Positions 17,982 to 26,297 of a stretch of 64,000 bases of DNA are shown one piece after another. The position numbers and the translations under genes were made by a program. Position 1 is the first letter of the stretch. Each line of letters begins with the position of its first letter. The DNA comes from Chloroflexota bacterium (lineage in GTDB: Bacteria; Chloroflexota; UBA11872). The notes below the pieces were generated by a model. The model had not been told where the DNA came from and made no database searches. It saw nothing but the letters and a program-made list of their open reading frames with translations. Location: contig JAJEGF010000015.1 of assembly GCA_022820025.1 (NCBI GenBank), forward strand, positions 1-64,000, in the 5' to 3' direction.

Positions 17982-18329
17982 CTAGGCGGGATCTCGGTCG
18001 GTTAGCAGGGTGTCGATGGTGGTGTCGAGGGCGGCGGCGAGCCTGGCGTGGGTGGCGGCGGAGCCGGGTTTGCGGCGGCGTTCGATTTCGGAGAGGTAGC
18101 TGGGGGAGATGCCGGCCTGGCGGGCAAGCTCGCGCAGCGTCAAACCGCAGTGGGTGCGGAAGGCAACGAGCGGAGATTCGCCGCGGATGATGGCGAGTGC
18201 GACGGGGTGGGGGATGCGGCTGCCGTCGTCGGCTTCGAGGGCGGCGAGGTGGTCCTCCAGATTCTCGATGCGCGTGAGCATCGCCTGATAGGCGGTTTGG
18301 GTCAGTTGGACGGTTGCTTCACCAGCCAT
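17982..18329 (-). CDS. XRE-family helix-turn-helix regulator
   Basis: A 115-residue DNA-binding protein. The C-terminal half holds a clear HTH_3 domain (LTLRELARQAGISPSYLSEI, then ALDTTIDTLL). The N-terminal half is a helical region (AYQAMLTRIENLEDHLAALE) that may dimerise. The start at 18329 has GGGAG 5 nt upstream on the minus strand; the frame's earlier start at 18353 lacks one. Proteins of this build are often antitoxins of RelE/HigB-type pairs, but no toxin gene is visible beside it. Its end lies 15 bp from the end of the methyltransferase gene, so it could alternatively act as a control protein for that enzyme. Confidence 0.75.
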   Translation of the reverse strand: MAGEATVQLTQTAYQAMLTRIENLEDHLAALEADDGSRIPHPVALAIIRGESPLVAFRTHCGLTLRELARQAGISPSYLSEIERRRKPGSAATHARLAAALDTTIDTLLTDRDPA

Positions 18330-18620
18330 AAGGCTCCCTCGCGTGCCGCCCACGAACGATGATTGTGACGGCGAACGGCTGTGATCAATTCATCAGTCGG
18401 TCCGACGGCCGCCAGCACCCAGCCTAGCGTCACAGCGGGCCAGTTAAGCAAAGGCCGCTGATTCGGTAGGCTTACCGGGCGGTCGGGCGGTGCTGCGTGT
18501 GAGCGCGCCCCGGCCTCCAGGTGGATATACGAAGCGGCAGCCGCATGGGTGCGGCGATAAGGACGGCACAGGGACCGAAAGTCACGCCGCCACCCAGGCC
18601 AGACGAGGAGCAACCCAGGG

Positions 18621-21179
18621 ATGACAAGCCAAAACGGTAGCGCCGTGGCGACACTGCGACGGGCCGCGGCCCAACAGGTAGCCACCGAGCACAGCGTCGA
18701 GATTCCCGACTACGACCGGGACCGACTGGAAGACGTTGGGTTCATAACCGCCATGACGCTGGTTCTGTTGGGCAACTACGCCCAGACGGGGCACTTCGGC
18801 GGGCCGCTGGCCTATACGCCGTACAACGTGGCGCTGCACCTGGGCGGCCCGGAGAACGGGGCGCTGCGGTACGACTACCGACGGCCAAAGCACCCGTACT
18901 GCGACCGCTTCATGCTGGCGGGCGGGCACAACATCCCGACGGCATACGCGCTGTGGATGATCATGGGCGAGGCGATGGCGCGGAAGCACGCGGCGACGGG
19001 CGACGCGCAGTACGCCGTGGACCCGAACATCGGGATGCTGGCGATCGACGCGCTGGGTTTCCGGCGGGGTCGCGAGGCGCTGGACACGCTGCTGGAAGAC
19101 AACGGGCTGGCCGATGACCCGCTGTTCGCGCAGGCGAAGATTCGCGGCATCCGCTCGCTGGCGGGACACGCGGAGACGACGGACCTGACGAATGACGTCA
19201 ACGGCGGTCCGTCGGGCATCGGGGTTGCCACGGCGGCCGGCAAGGCGGCGTTCTGGGACTTCGTGGGGGCGGACGACTCGCTGAAGGTGATCGCGCTGGA
19301 AGGCGAGTTCGCGATGACCGAGGGTCACGCGCAGGAACTGAAGACGCAGGCGCTGGCGCAGAAGGTCGGGAAGCGGCTGCGAATCCTGCTGTCGTACAAC
19401 AACGCCGGGATCGACGACTCGCTGGTCGGCGGCGTGATCGGCGAGGACGTGGCCGAGGGCTACGTGATGGAGGACCAGTGGACCTCCTACGGCTGGAACG
19501 TGTTGTCACTGGACGACGGGAACGACTACGACCAGGTGATGGCCGCGCTGAAGATGATGGAGGACTGGGACCCGGACGACCGCCGGCCGCTGATCGTGGT
19601 CGGGAAGACGACCAAGGGCTGGTGGCCGAGCGCCCAGGACGGCCAGATCGCCGGCTTCGGCGAGCAGTTGGTGGGCTATCACAGCCATCCGTACGAGATG
19701 AAGATGAATGAGCCGTACTTCGTGGCGCTGGCCGAGAGCTTCGAGCAGCGCTATGGCGTGCAGTTCGAGGGCATCCGGGAAGGCGCGGTCGGCGACGAGC
19801 GCGAGCGGCTGATCCAATTCAAGACGAACATCGACGTGGCGATGTCGGTGCTGAACCAGAACGGCCTGGGCGACTGGCTGGCGGACAAGCTGGTGGAGAT
19901 TGGCGACTCGCTGAACGACGAGCTGCCGTTGCGGATCGACACGAGTTCGGATCCGTTCCAGGACGAGCGGCTGCAGCCGCAGAACATCCCGCAAGAGCCG
20001 CAGTCGCTGGAGGTCATCAACGAGTTCTCGGGCGAGACCTCGACGGTTGACATCGAGCTGTTCAAGAAGGCCGGCGACGTGGCAGGTACGCGGCGGGCGA
20101 TCTCCGAGATCATCAAGTGGACCAACTACGTGACGGACAACCGATTCATCACGCTGGCGGCCGACTTGTCGAGCTCGATCAACGTTGAGAACGGCGCCCT
20201 GTGGGGGCACTACGACCCGATTGGCAACCCGTTGGGCACTCGCATCAAGGCGCCGATCGAGGAAGCCGGGAATGCATCGTCAGCGATCGGGTTCGTGAGC
20301 CAGTCGGCGTCGATGGACCCGGACGTACACGCGGGCGTGTGGGCGCTGAGCGGTACGTACGGCGCGTTCACGCCGCTGATGTACCTGCCGGCGCGGGTGT
20401 GGAGCCAGCAGAACCAGGACAGCCCGTTCCGGGTGGGCGTGCTGCACATCCTGGCGGGGCACTCGGGGCCGGAGACGGCAGCAGACGCGCGGACGCACTT
20501 CGGCATTTTTGCGCCGCAGGTGTGGAAGCTGTTCCCGCGGGGCCAGGCGATCAACCTGAGCTTCTGGGACTACAACGACGTGGCGCCGGGGTACTTCGCA
20601 GCCGCTTCGCTGGCAGCGCAGGACCCGAACGTGGGCGTGATCATCATCGAGGTGGCGCGGCCGGACTTCCCGGTGGCGGACCGGAACACGTTTGCCGACT
20701 CGGACCCGCTGGCGGCGGCCAAGGGCCTGTACCTGATCCGCGACTGGGATCCGGACCAGCCGGCGCAGGGCACGGTGTTCGTGCAGGGCTCGAACTCAAC
20801 CGTAAACCTGGTGAACGTGCTGCCGCGGCTGGACGAGGCCGGGGTGAACGTGCGGGTGGTGGCCGTGGTGAGCGAGGAGCTGTTCGCTCGCCAGCCGGCG
20901 TCCTACCGCGAGTCGATCGTGTCGGACGCCAGCCGGTATGACGCGATGGTGGTTTCGACCGGCACGCGGCGATTCCCGCCGGTGAGCGGTCTTGGACCGC
21001 TGACGGACGAGTACTCGCTGTGGTCGGACTGGGACGACCAGTGGCTGACCGGCGGGACGGAGCCGGACGTGATCGCGGAAGCGCATTTGGACGCGGACTC
21101 GATCTATGCCGGTATCAAGCGGTTTGCCGAGGACCACGACTCGCGGCTGGCGAGGCAGCAGGCGGCGGTTGGGTTGTAG
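18621..21179 (+). CDS. Transketolase-like thiamine diphosphate enzyme
   Basis: An 852-residue, single-chain enzyme with all three transketolase/E1 modules: an N-terminal thiamine-diphosphate domain (LEGEFAMTEGHAQELK ... LLSYNNAGID in place of the usual GDGEL/DNN motif), a central pyrimidine-binding domain starting near residue 480 (FITLAADLSSS ... GVLHILAGHSG) and a C-terminal domain ending near 840. It would transfer two-carbon units or act on a 2-oxo acid. It is much longer than the usual ~660-residue transketolase, with an insertion between the first two domains and an atypical cofactor motif, so the substrate is uncertain. ATG 18621 has GAGGAG 10 nt upstream. It has no co-oriented neighbour. 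Confidence 0.7.
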   Translation: MTSQNGSAVATLRRAAAQQVATEHSVEIPDYDRDRLEDVGFITAMTLVLLGNYAQTGHFGGPLAYTPYNVALHLGGPENGALRYDYRRPKHPYCDRFMLAGGHNIPTAYALWMIMGEAMARKHAATGDAQYAVDPNIGMLAIDALGFRRGREALDTLLEDNGLADDPLFAQAKIRGIRSLAGHAETTDLTNDVNGGPSGIGVATAAGKAAFWDFVGADDSLKVIALEGEFAMTEGHAQELKTQALAQKVGKRLRILLSYNNAGIDDSLVGGVIGEDVAEGYVMEDQWTSYGWNVLSLDDGNDYDQVMAALKMMEDWDPDDRRPLIVVGKTTKGWWPSAQDGQIAGFGEQLVGYHSHPYEMKMNEPYFVALAESFEQRYGVQFEGIREGAVGDERERLIQFKTNIDVAMSVLNQNGLGDWLADKLVEIGDSLNDELPLRIDTSSDPFQDERLQPQNIPQEPQSLEVINEFSGETSTVDIELFKKAGDVAGTRRAISEIIKWTNYVTDNRFITLAADLSSSINVENGALWGHYDPIGNPLGTRIKAPIEEAGNASSAIGFVSQSASMDPDVHAGVWALSGTYGAFTPLMYLPARVWSQQNQDSPFRVGVLHILAGHSGPETAADARTHFGIFAPQVWKLFPRGQAINLSFWDYNDVAPGYFAAASLAAQDPNVGVIIIEVARPDFPVADRNTFADSDPLAAAKGLYLIRDWDPDQPAQGTVFVQGSNSTVNLVNVLPRLDEAGVNVRVVAVVSEELFARQPASYRESIVSDASRYDAMVVSTGTRRFPPVSGLGPLTDEYSLWSDWDDQWLTGGTEPDVIAEAHLDADSIYAGIKRFAEDHDSRLARQQAAVGL

Positions 21180-21253
21180 CCGACGGTGAGCTGCGGGCCT
21201 CACCTACCGTTCGCTCGAAACCACTCTCATAGGAGACCTTTGTGAAACCCAGG

Positions 21254-21425
21254 GTTGGGTGCGCGGAAGACCCCTCACCGGTTTCGGCCGAAGACGGCCG
21301 AACCTGCCTCTCCCCTTGGAGAGGGTGAAGAACCGCGGCCTCCAACTGTCTTCGTCCCTGGTGAGTTGGGTGCAGGGAAGCCCCCTCGCCCTGACCCTCT
21401 TCCCTGGAGCGAGATTGAGACGGGC
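21254..21425. repeat. Two tandem copies of the tagged intergenic repeat in a 391-bp gene-free gap
   Basis: The gap 21180-21570 has no gene I can support. Copy 1 starts GTTGGGTGCGCGGAAGACCC (21254 on), continues CTCACCGG, then an 8-bp stem TTCGGCCG-AAGA-CGGCCGAA (21283-21302) and CTCTCCCCTTGGAGAGGG. Copy 2 starts GTTGGGTGCAGGGAAGCCCC near 21365, followed by CTCGCCCTGACCCTCTTCCC. The tag matches those at ~8000, ~9070 and 11631. The strong stems could also end the transcripts from both sides. Confidence 0.65.
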
Positions 21426-21570
21426 GGACACCTGAGGACAAGGGGCTTTACGCAAAGGTCTGCAAGAGCGGGTGCATCTGCGAGGTCGAGTGGCATTTGC
21501 AAGGGTCTCCACGGGGAGCGGGAGAAAGGGCGTCGCTTGGGTTGTAGGTAGCCCGACGTAAGTTCGCGCG

Positions 21571-22449
21571 TCAGTCGGAGACGGGGATTTCGAGGAAGTC
21601 CTCGCCGAGGGTGATGTGGCCGGTGAAGTTGGCGCGGGCTTCGGCGAGCATGGCGGCCTGGCGGTCCGGGTGATCGGCGGTGGTGTCCAGGTGGACGAGG
21701 ACGAGGCGCTTGGCGTTGGCCTGGGCGGCGATGCGGGCGGCGCCGGCGGCGCCGGTGCAGCTGGTGGCGATTTCGGGCCAGCGGTCGATTTCGTCCTGAA
21801 GGTCCATGGCCATGTGGACGAGGACGTCGGCGTCGCGGGCGAACTCGACCAGCGCCGGAAGGGGCCGGGTGTCGCCCGAGATGACCACGGAGGCGGAGGG
21901 TGTTTCCAGGCGATATGACAGCGAGGTGAGGTAGGGCTGGACGTGGCGGGCGGGGCCGGTGGTGACGGTCCAGTGGTCGCCGACGACAGCTTCGTCCTCG
22001 TCCAGTTCGTGGACGACCAGCGTGGGGAGCGTGCGGGGCATGGGGCCGCCGCGAAGCTGGTGGATGCGCTGGCTGAGGGGGTGGCGGGTGCGGGCCTGGA
22101 GGTCGGGGCCGTAGACGCCTTCGGGGCCGAAGAGCAGATCGGCGATGCGGCGGAGCGGCGGGGGGCCGTAGACGGTGAGGGCATCGCCGGCGCCAGCGCC
22201 CTGGTCCCAGCGGGCCATGACGAAGTGGCCGAAGTCGGCCATGTGGTCGAAGTGGTGGTGGGTGAAGAAGAGCTGGTCGATGGCCAGGGGGTCGATGGAC
22301 GAAGTGAAGAGGTTCATGGCGGAGCCGGGGCCGAGGTCGAAGATGGCGCCGGCTTCGTCCGATAGAACGGCGATGGACTGGCCGGCGCGGTGGGCGCGGG
22401 GGGTGGGATTGCCGGTGCCGAGGAGGACGAGGCGGAGGTTGGTGCTCAT
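21571..22449 (-). CDS. Metallo-beta-lactamase-fold hydrolase (RNase Z-like)
   Basis: A 292-residue binuclear-metal hydrolase. The HxHxDH motif is at residues 64-69 (FFTHHHFDHMADF), with further ligands likely in VVISGDTRPL and LVLVHLDTT. The N-terminus MSTNLRLVLLGTGNPTP is typical of the RNase Z/arylsulfatase-like branch. Its start overlaps the stop of soxG (ATGA), so it is translationally coupled as the last gene of the sarcosine oxidase operon. RNase Z itself is unlikely from this context; a small-molecule role linked to sarcosine or folate metabolism is possible but is an inference. The longer frame to 22812 reads into soxG and is rejected. Confidence 0.8.
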   Translation of the reverse strand: MSTNLRLVLLGTGNPTPRAHRAGQSIAVLSDEAGAIFDLGPGSAMNLFTSSIDPLAIDQLFFTHHHFDHMADFGHFVMARWDQGAGAGDALTVYGPPPLRRIADLLFGPEGVYGPDLQARTRHPLSQRIHQLRGGPMPRTLPTLVVHELDEDEAVVGDHWTVTTGPARHVQPYLTSLSYRLETPSASVVISGDTRPLPALVEFARDADVLVHMAMDLQDEIDRWPEIATSCTGAAGAARIAAQANAKRLVLVHLDTTADHPDRQAAMLAEARANFTGHITLGEDFLEIPVSD

Positions 22450-23051
22450 GTCGCGTTGGAATCGGGGAAGCGGAGGCCGAAGTCGCGGGCGGAGTCTTTG
22501 AGCCAGGCGGCGACGTAGGGGGCGAAGCTGCGGCGGACGATGATGTCGAAGGTGGGCGTGTCGTCGACGGCGATCAGCAGGGCCTGGGCTCGGGCGAGCA
22601 TGGTCTGGGCACAAGCGCCGGGTGGGAAGACGGAGGGATGGAGATCGAGGGCGCAGCCGCGGGCGAGGACGTCGAGCGCGGAGGGGCCGGACAGGCGAAT
22701 GACCGTTTGGCCGGCGCTCGTGTCGACGACGGAGGCGAAGCGGGCAGTCAGGGCGGCTTGGAGATCCGTGACCAGGGAGTCGGGATGGTGGTGCTCGGTT
22801 AGCAGGAGCCATTCGTCCGGTCCGAGCCAGGCGGCTAGCAGTTCTTGGCCGGCGGCTGTGGTGTTGGGGGTGAGCGGGAGTCGGACGCCGAGCACTTGTT
22901 GGATCGCAGCGAGGGCTTCCGAGTCGGCGGGATCCAATCGCAGATTGACGTGCGTGAGGAAGGGGCGTTCGAAGAGCTGGCCTTCATGAGGAAGAGGCTG
23001 CGTGGGTTCGATTGCGCCGAGCGGTGAGCGGCGGGGTATTGGGTTAGACAT
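22446..23051 (-). CDS. soxG: Sarcosine oxidase, gamma subunit
   Basis: A 201-residue small structural subunit of heterotetrameric sarcosine oxidase. Family features include RLSGPSALDVLARGCALDLH and the C-terminal FDIIVRRSFAPYVAAWL. It folds like part of an aminomethyltransferase domain and stabilises the alpha subunit. It starts inside the last codons of soxA (8-bp overlap) and its stop overlaps the next start, so translation of the whole operon is tightly coupled. Confidence 0.85.
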   Translation of the reverse strand: MSNPIPRRSPLGAIEPTQPLPHEGQLFERPFLTHVNLRLDPADSEALAAIQQVLGVRLPLTPNTTAAGQELLAAWLGPDEWLLLTEHHHPDSLVTDLQAALTARFASVVDTSAGQTVIRLSGPSALDVLARGCALDLHPSVFPPGACAQTMLARAQALLIAVDDTPTFDIIVRRSFAPYVAAWLKDSARDFGLRFPDSNAT

Positions 23052-26028
23052 GCTGGCGGGCGCCCTGAGGGTCGTAGAAGACGGGGTGGCAGCTGCGGGC
23101 GGGGAGCCAGCGGTCGTCGTCGAGGGTGGCTACGTAGAGGCGTTCGCCAAGGGCGGCGCGGCCGCCGGCGACCATGGCGAGGGCGATGGAGCGGCCAAGG
23201 ACGGGGCTGAAGTAGCTGGAGGTGACGTGGCCGCGCATGGGCAGGGGGCGCCGGCGGCCGGGCGCGTCCACGACGTGGCCGCCTTCGGGCAGGACCTGGG
23301 CGGGATCGTCGGTTAGCAGGCCGACGAGCTGTTTACGATCGGGGCGAACGGAATCGGGGCGGCTGAGAGAGCGCTTGCCTAGGAAGTCCTTGCGGCGGGA
23401 GAGCAAGCGGCCGAGGCCGACGTCTTCGGGTGTGACCGAACCGTCGGTTTCCTGGCCGACGATGATGAAGCCCTTTTCGGCGCGGAGGACGTGCATGGTC
23501 TCGGTGCCGTAGGGGGTGATGCCGAAGGAGCGGCCGGCGTCGAACAGGGCTTCCCAGACATGGCGGGCGCGGTCGGCGGGGACGTTGATTTCGTAGGAGA
23601 GTTCGCCGCTGAAGCTGATGCGGAAGACGCGCGCGGGGACGCCGGCGACAGTGCCTTCGCGGAAGGTCATGAAGGGGAAGTCCTCGCGGGCTAAGGGGAT
23701 GTCGGTACCGGCGGCGGCCAGCACTTCGCGGCTGCGGGGGCCGGCGAGGGCGATGTTGGACCAGTGCTCGGAGACGGAGGTGAGGTAGACGCGGAGGTCG
23801 GTCCACTCGGTTTGCAGCCACTGTTCGAGCCAGGCGAGTACCGGGGCGGCGTTGGCGGTGCTGGTGAACATGAGGTAGCGCTGGTGGTCGAGGCGGGCGG
23901 TGACGCCGTCGTCGAAGATCATGCCGTCTTTGCCGAGCATGAGACCGTAGCGGCAGCGGCCGGGGCGGAGACGTTTCCAGGCGTTGGTGTAGACGCGGTC
24001 GAGGAACTCGCCGGCGTCGGGGCCGGTGACTTCGATCTTGCCGAGGGTGGAGTAGTCGAGGATGCCGACGCGGTGGCGGACGGCGAGGCACTCGCGGGCG
24101 ACGGCTTCGTGCATGGATTCGCCGGGGTGGGGGTAGTACCAGGCGCGGCGCCATTGGCCGACGTTTTCGAAGCGGGTGCCGGCGGATTCGTGCCAGTCCT
24201 GCATCGGGGTGACGCGGACGGGGTCGGCCAATTCGCCGATATGGCGGCCGGCGATGGCGCCGAGGCTGACGGGGGAGTAGGCGGGGCGATGGCGGGGGGT
24301 GCCGACGGAGGCGGGATCGCGACCAAGCAGTTCGGCGATGACGCCGGTGGCGAGGGGGTTGGCGAGCTTGCCCTGGTCGGGTCCCATACCAAGGGTGGTG
24401 TAGCGCTTGACGTGCTCGATGGATTCGAAGCCCTCGCGGAGGGAGAGACGGAGGTCGTCGAGGGTGACGTCTTCGTGGACGTCGACGAACTGGGGTTTGG
24501 TGCGAGCGAGGTCGCCGGGGGGTAGCCAGTAGGGCTTGAGATCCGAGGTGGGAGTCTCGGCGGCCTGGGGGGCTGCCGGAGTGTGGCCGTTGGAGCAGCC
24601 GGCTGCCGCGGCGGCAGCGGCGCCCGCGGCCGTGCCCTGGCGGAGGGCGGAGGCCAGGTCCAGTTGGCCGGTAACCGCGCCGGCGGGGTGGATGTCGTGC
24701 GAGGGCTGGGGGGCGAAGGCGGCGATTTGGGGGTTCCAAGTCATGGGCGCACCGGCCTGGGCGTGGAGGTGGAGGGCGGGGGCGAAGCCGCCGGAGACGC
24801 CGAGGAGGTCGCATTCGACGGTGCCGAGCGGGGCGCCGTCCAGGGAGCAGAGCTCGGCGGCGGCGAGGCGACCGCGGCCGTGGGCCTGAACGACGACTGC
24901 GCCGGTGTGGATTGGAATGCCTTGCGCGCGGGTCTGGGCTGGGAGGATGCCGTCGGGATCAACTCGAACATCGGCGATGGCGGCGACGGGGACTTCCGCT
25001 TCGACGAGGTCAAGGGCGGTGCGGTAGGCGGAGTCGTTGTTGGTGAAGAGGACGGCGCGCGAGCCGGTGACCACGGCGTAGCGGTTCACATAGGTGGAGA
25101 TCGCGCCGGCGAGCATGACGCCGGGGCGGTCGTTGTTGGCGAAAAGCAGGGGGCGTTCGTGGGCGCCGGTGGCGAGGACGATCTGCCTGGGCAGGACGCG
25201 CCAGACACGGGCGCCGCTTTCGGCACCGGCGTTGTCGGGTTGGTCGGTGTGCAGGCGCTCGGCGAGCAGGACGAGATTGCTTTCGTAGAGGCCGAAGGCG
25301 GTGGTGTTGGGAAGGAGCGTGACGTCGGAGGCTGATGAGAGTTGGGCGGTGGCCGCGTCGGCCCATTGGGGTGCGGGGAGGCCGTCGACGCGCTCGGAGG
25401 TGGAAAGCAGGCCGCCGCCGAACTTGGCCTGTTCGTCGGCGACGATCACGCGGGCGCCAGTCTGAGCGGCGGCGCGGGCGGCGGCGAGGCCGGCCGCGCC
25501 GGCGCCGACTACCAGGACGTCGCAATGGGCGTGGACGTGGTCGTAGCGATCGGGATCGGGGGCGTCGGGCGCGTGGCCGAGGCCGGCGGCGTGGCGCAGG
25601 AAATGCTCGTAGAGCGGCCAGAAGCGTCGCGGCCACATGAGGGTCTTGTAGTAGAAGCCGGCGGGGATGAACGGAGCGGCGAGACCGAAGGCGGACATGA
25701 GGTCGAAGTCCAGGCTGGGCCAGGCGTTGACGTGGCGGACTTCGAGCCCGGGCGTGGCGGGGGTGACGGTGGCCAGCCGATTGGGGAGGGTGCGGGCGCC
25801 GCGGCCGAGTTGGACGAAGGCGTTGGGGTCTTCGGCGCCGGCGGAGACGATGCCGCGGGGGCGGTGGTACTTGAAGCTGCGGCCGACGAGGGTGACGCCG
25901 TTGGCGAGGAGGGCGGAGGCGACGGTGTCTCCGCGGAAGGCATCGATGGGGCGTCCGTCGAAGGTGAATTGGAGGGGCTCGTCGCGGTGGATGCGGCCGC
26001 CTTGGGTGAGGCGGAAGGGCTGGCTCAC
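23044..26028 (-). CDS. soxA: Sarcosine oxidase, alpha subunit
   Basis: Largest subunit (994 residues) of the enzyme that demethylates sarcosine to glycine and passes the one-carbon unit to tetrahydrofolate as 5,10-methylene-THF. Domain order: an N-terminal ferredoxin-like domain without cluster cysteines (DGRPIDAFRGDTVASALLAN), a Rossmann NAD/FAD domain (LVVGAGAAGLAAARAAAQTG at about 170-190), an amino-oxidase region, and a C-terminal glycine-cleavage-T-like folate domain (RVGILDYSTLGKIEVTGPDA). The GTG at 26028 overlaps the soxD stop (GTGA); the frame extends to 26544 but that part only shadows soxB. The gene order soxB-D-A-G is classical. Confidence 0.93.
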   Translation of the reverse strand: MSQPFRLTQGGRIHRDEPLQFTFDGRPIDAFRGDTVASALLANGVTLVGRSFKYHRPRGIVSAGAEDPNAFVQLGRGARTLPNRLATVTPATPGLEVRHVNAWPSLDFDLMSAFGLAAPFIPAGFYYKTLMWPRRFWPLYEHFLRHAAGLGHAPDAPDPDRYDHVHAHCDVLVVGAGAAGLAAARAAAQTGARVIVADEQAKFGGGLLSTSERVDGLPAPQWADAATAQLSSASDVTLLPNTTAFGLYESNLVLLAERLHTDQPDNAGAESGARVWRVLPRQIVLATGAHERPLLFANNDRPGVMLAGAISTYVNRYAVVTGSRAVLFTNNDSAYRTALDLVEAEVPVAAIADVRVDPDGILPAQTRAQGIPIHTGAVVVQAHGRGRLAAAELCSLDGAPLGTVECDLLGVSGGFAPALHLHAQAGAPMTWNPQIAAFAPQPSHDIHPAGAVTGQLDLASALRQGTAAGAAAAAAAGCSNGHTPAAPQAAETPTSDLKPYWLPPGDLARTKPQFVDVHEDVTLDDLRLSLREGFESIEHVKRYTTLGMGPDQGKLANPLATGVIAELLGRDPASVGTPRHRPAYSPVSLGAIAGRHIGELADPVRVTPMQDWHESAGTRFENVGQWRRAWYYPHPGESMHEAVARECLAVRHRVGILDYSTLGKIEVTGPDAGEFLDRVYTNAWKRLRPGRCRYGLMLGKDGMIFDDGVTARLDHQRYLMFTSTANAAPVLAWLEQWLQTEWTDLRVYLTSVSEHWSNIALAGPRSREVLAAAGTDIPLAREDFPFMTFREGTVAGVPARVFRISFSGELSYEINVPADRARHVWEALFDAGRSFGITPYGTETMHVLRAEKGFIIVGQETDGSVTPEDVGLGRLLSRRKDFLGKRSLSRPDSVRPDRKQLVGLLTDDPAQVLPEGGHVVDAPGRRRPLPMRGHVTSSYFSPVLGRSIALAMVAGGRAALGERLYVATLDDDRWLPARSCHPVFYDPQGARQHV

Positions 26029-26291
26029 GAGGAGTTTCCGTAGGTGCTGGCGCCGAGGATTTCGTTTGTGACGGTGTCGCGTTCGACGATGAACCAGCGG
26101 CGGCAGCCAGCGGTGTGGCACCACTGTTCGCGGTGGCGGCCGCGTCGGTTGTCGCGCATGAAGAGGTAGTCGGCCCACTGCTCGTCGGTTAGCGCGTCGG
26201 GGTCGGCGGGGCGGGGGATGTCGGCCTCGCCGCCGAAGGTGAACTCGTCGTCCTCGCGGGGTCCGCACCAGGGGCAGGGGATGAGGAGCAT
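26025..26291 (-). CDS. soxD: Sarcosine oxidase, delta subunit
   Basis: An 88-residue zinc-binding subunit of heterotetrameric sarcosine oxidase. The zinc ligands are visible at Cys6 and Cys9 (IPCPWCGPRED) and His59 and Cys63 (WCHTAGCRRWF), the positions used in characterised SoxD proteins. The conserved CPWCGPRxxxEF opening and the RDNxRGxHREQW stretch support the call. It sits 6 bp after soxB and overlaps the soxA start by 4 bp. Confidence 0.93.
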   Translation of the reverse strand: MLLIPCPWCGPREDDEFTFGGEADIPRPADPDALTDEQWADYLFMRDNRRGRHREQWCHTAGCRRWFIVERDTVTNEILGASTYGNSS

Positions 26292-26297
26292 GGCGGA

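Noticed and set aside
18302-18685. Possible toxin partner upstream of the XRE gene
   Set aside because: The 127-codon frame overlaps the start of the XRE gene and the transketolase gene, has no RelE/HigB features and no ribosome-binding site.
23333-24814. Long minus-strand frame inside soxA (493 codons)
   Set aside because: Arg/Pro-rich off-frame reading of soxA, with no recognisable motif; the soxA frame is certain.
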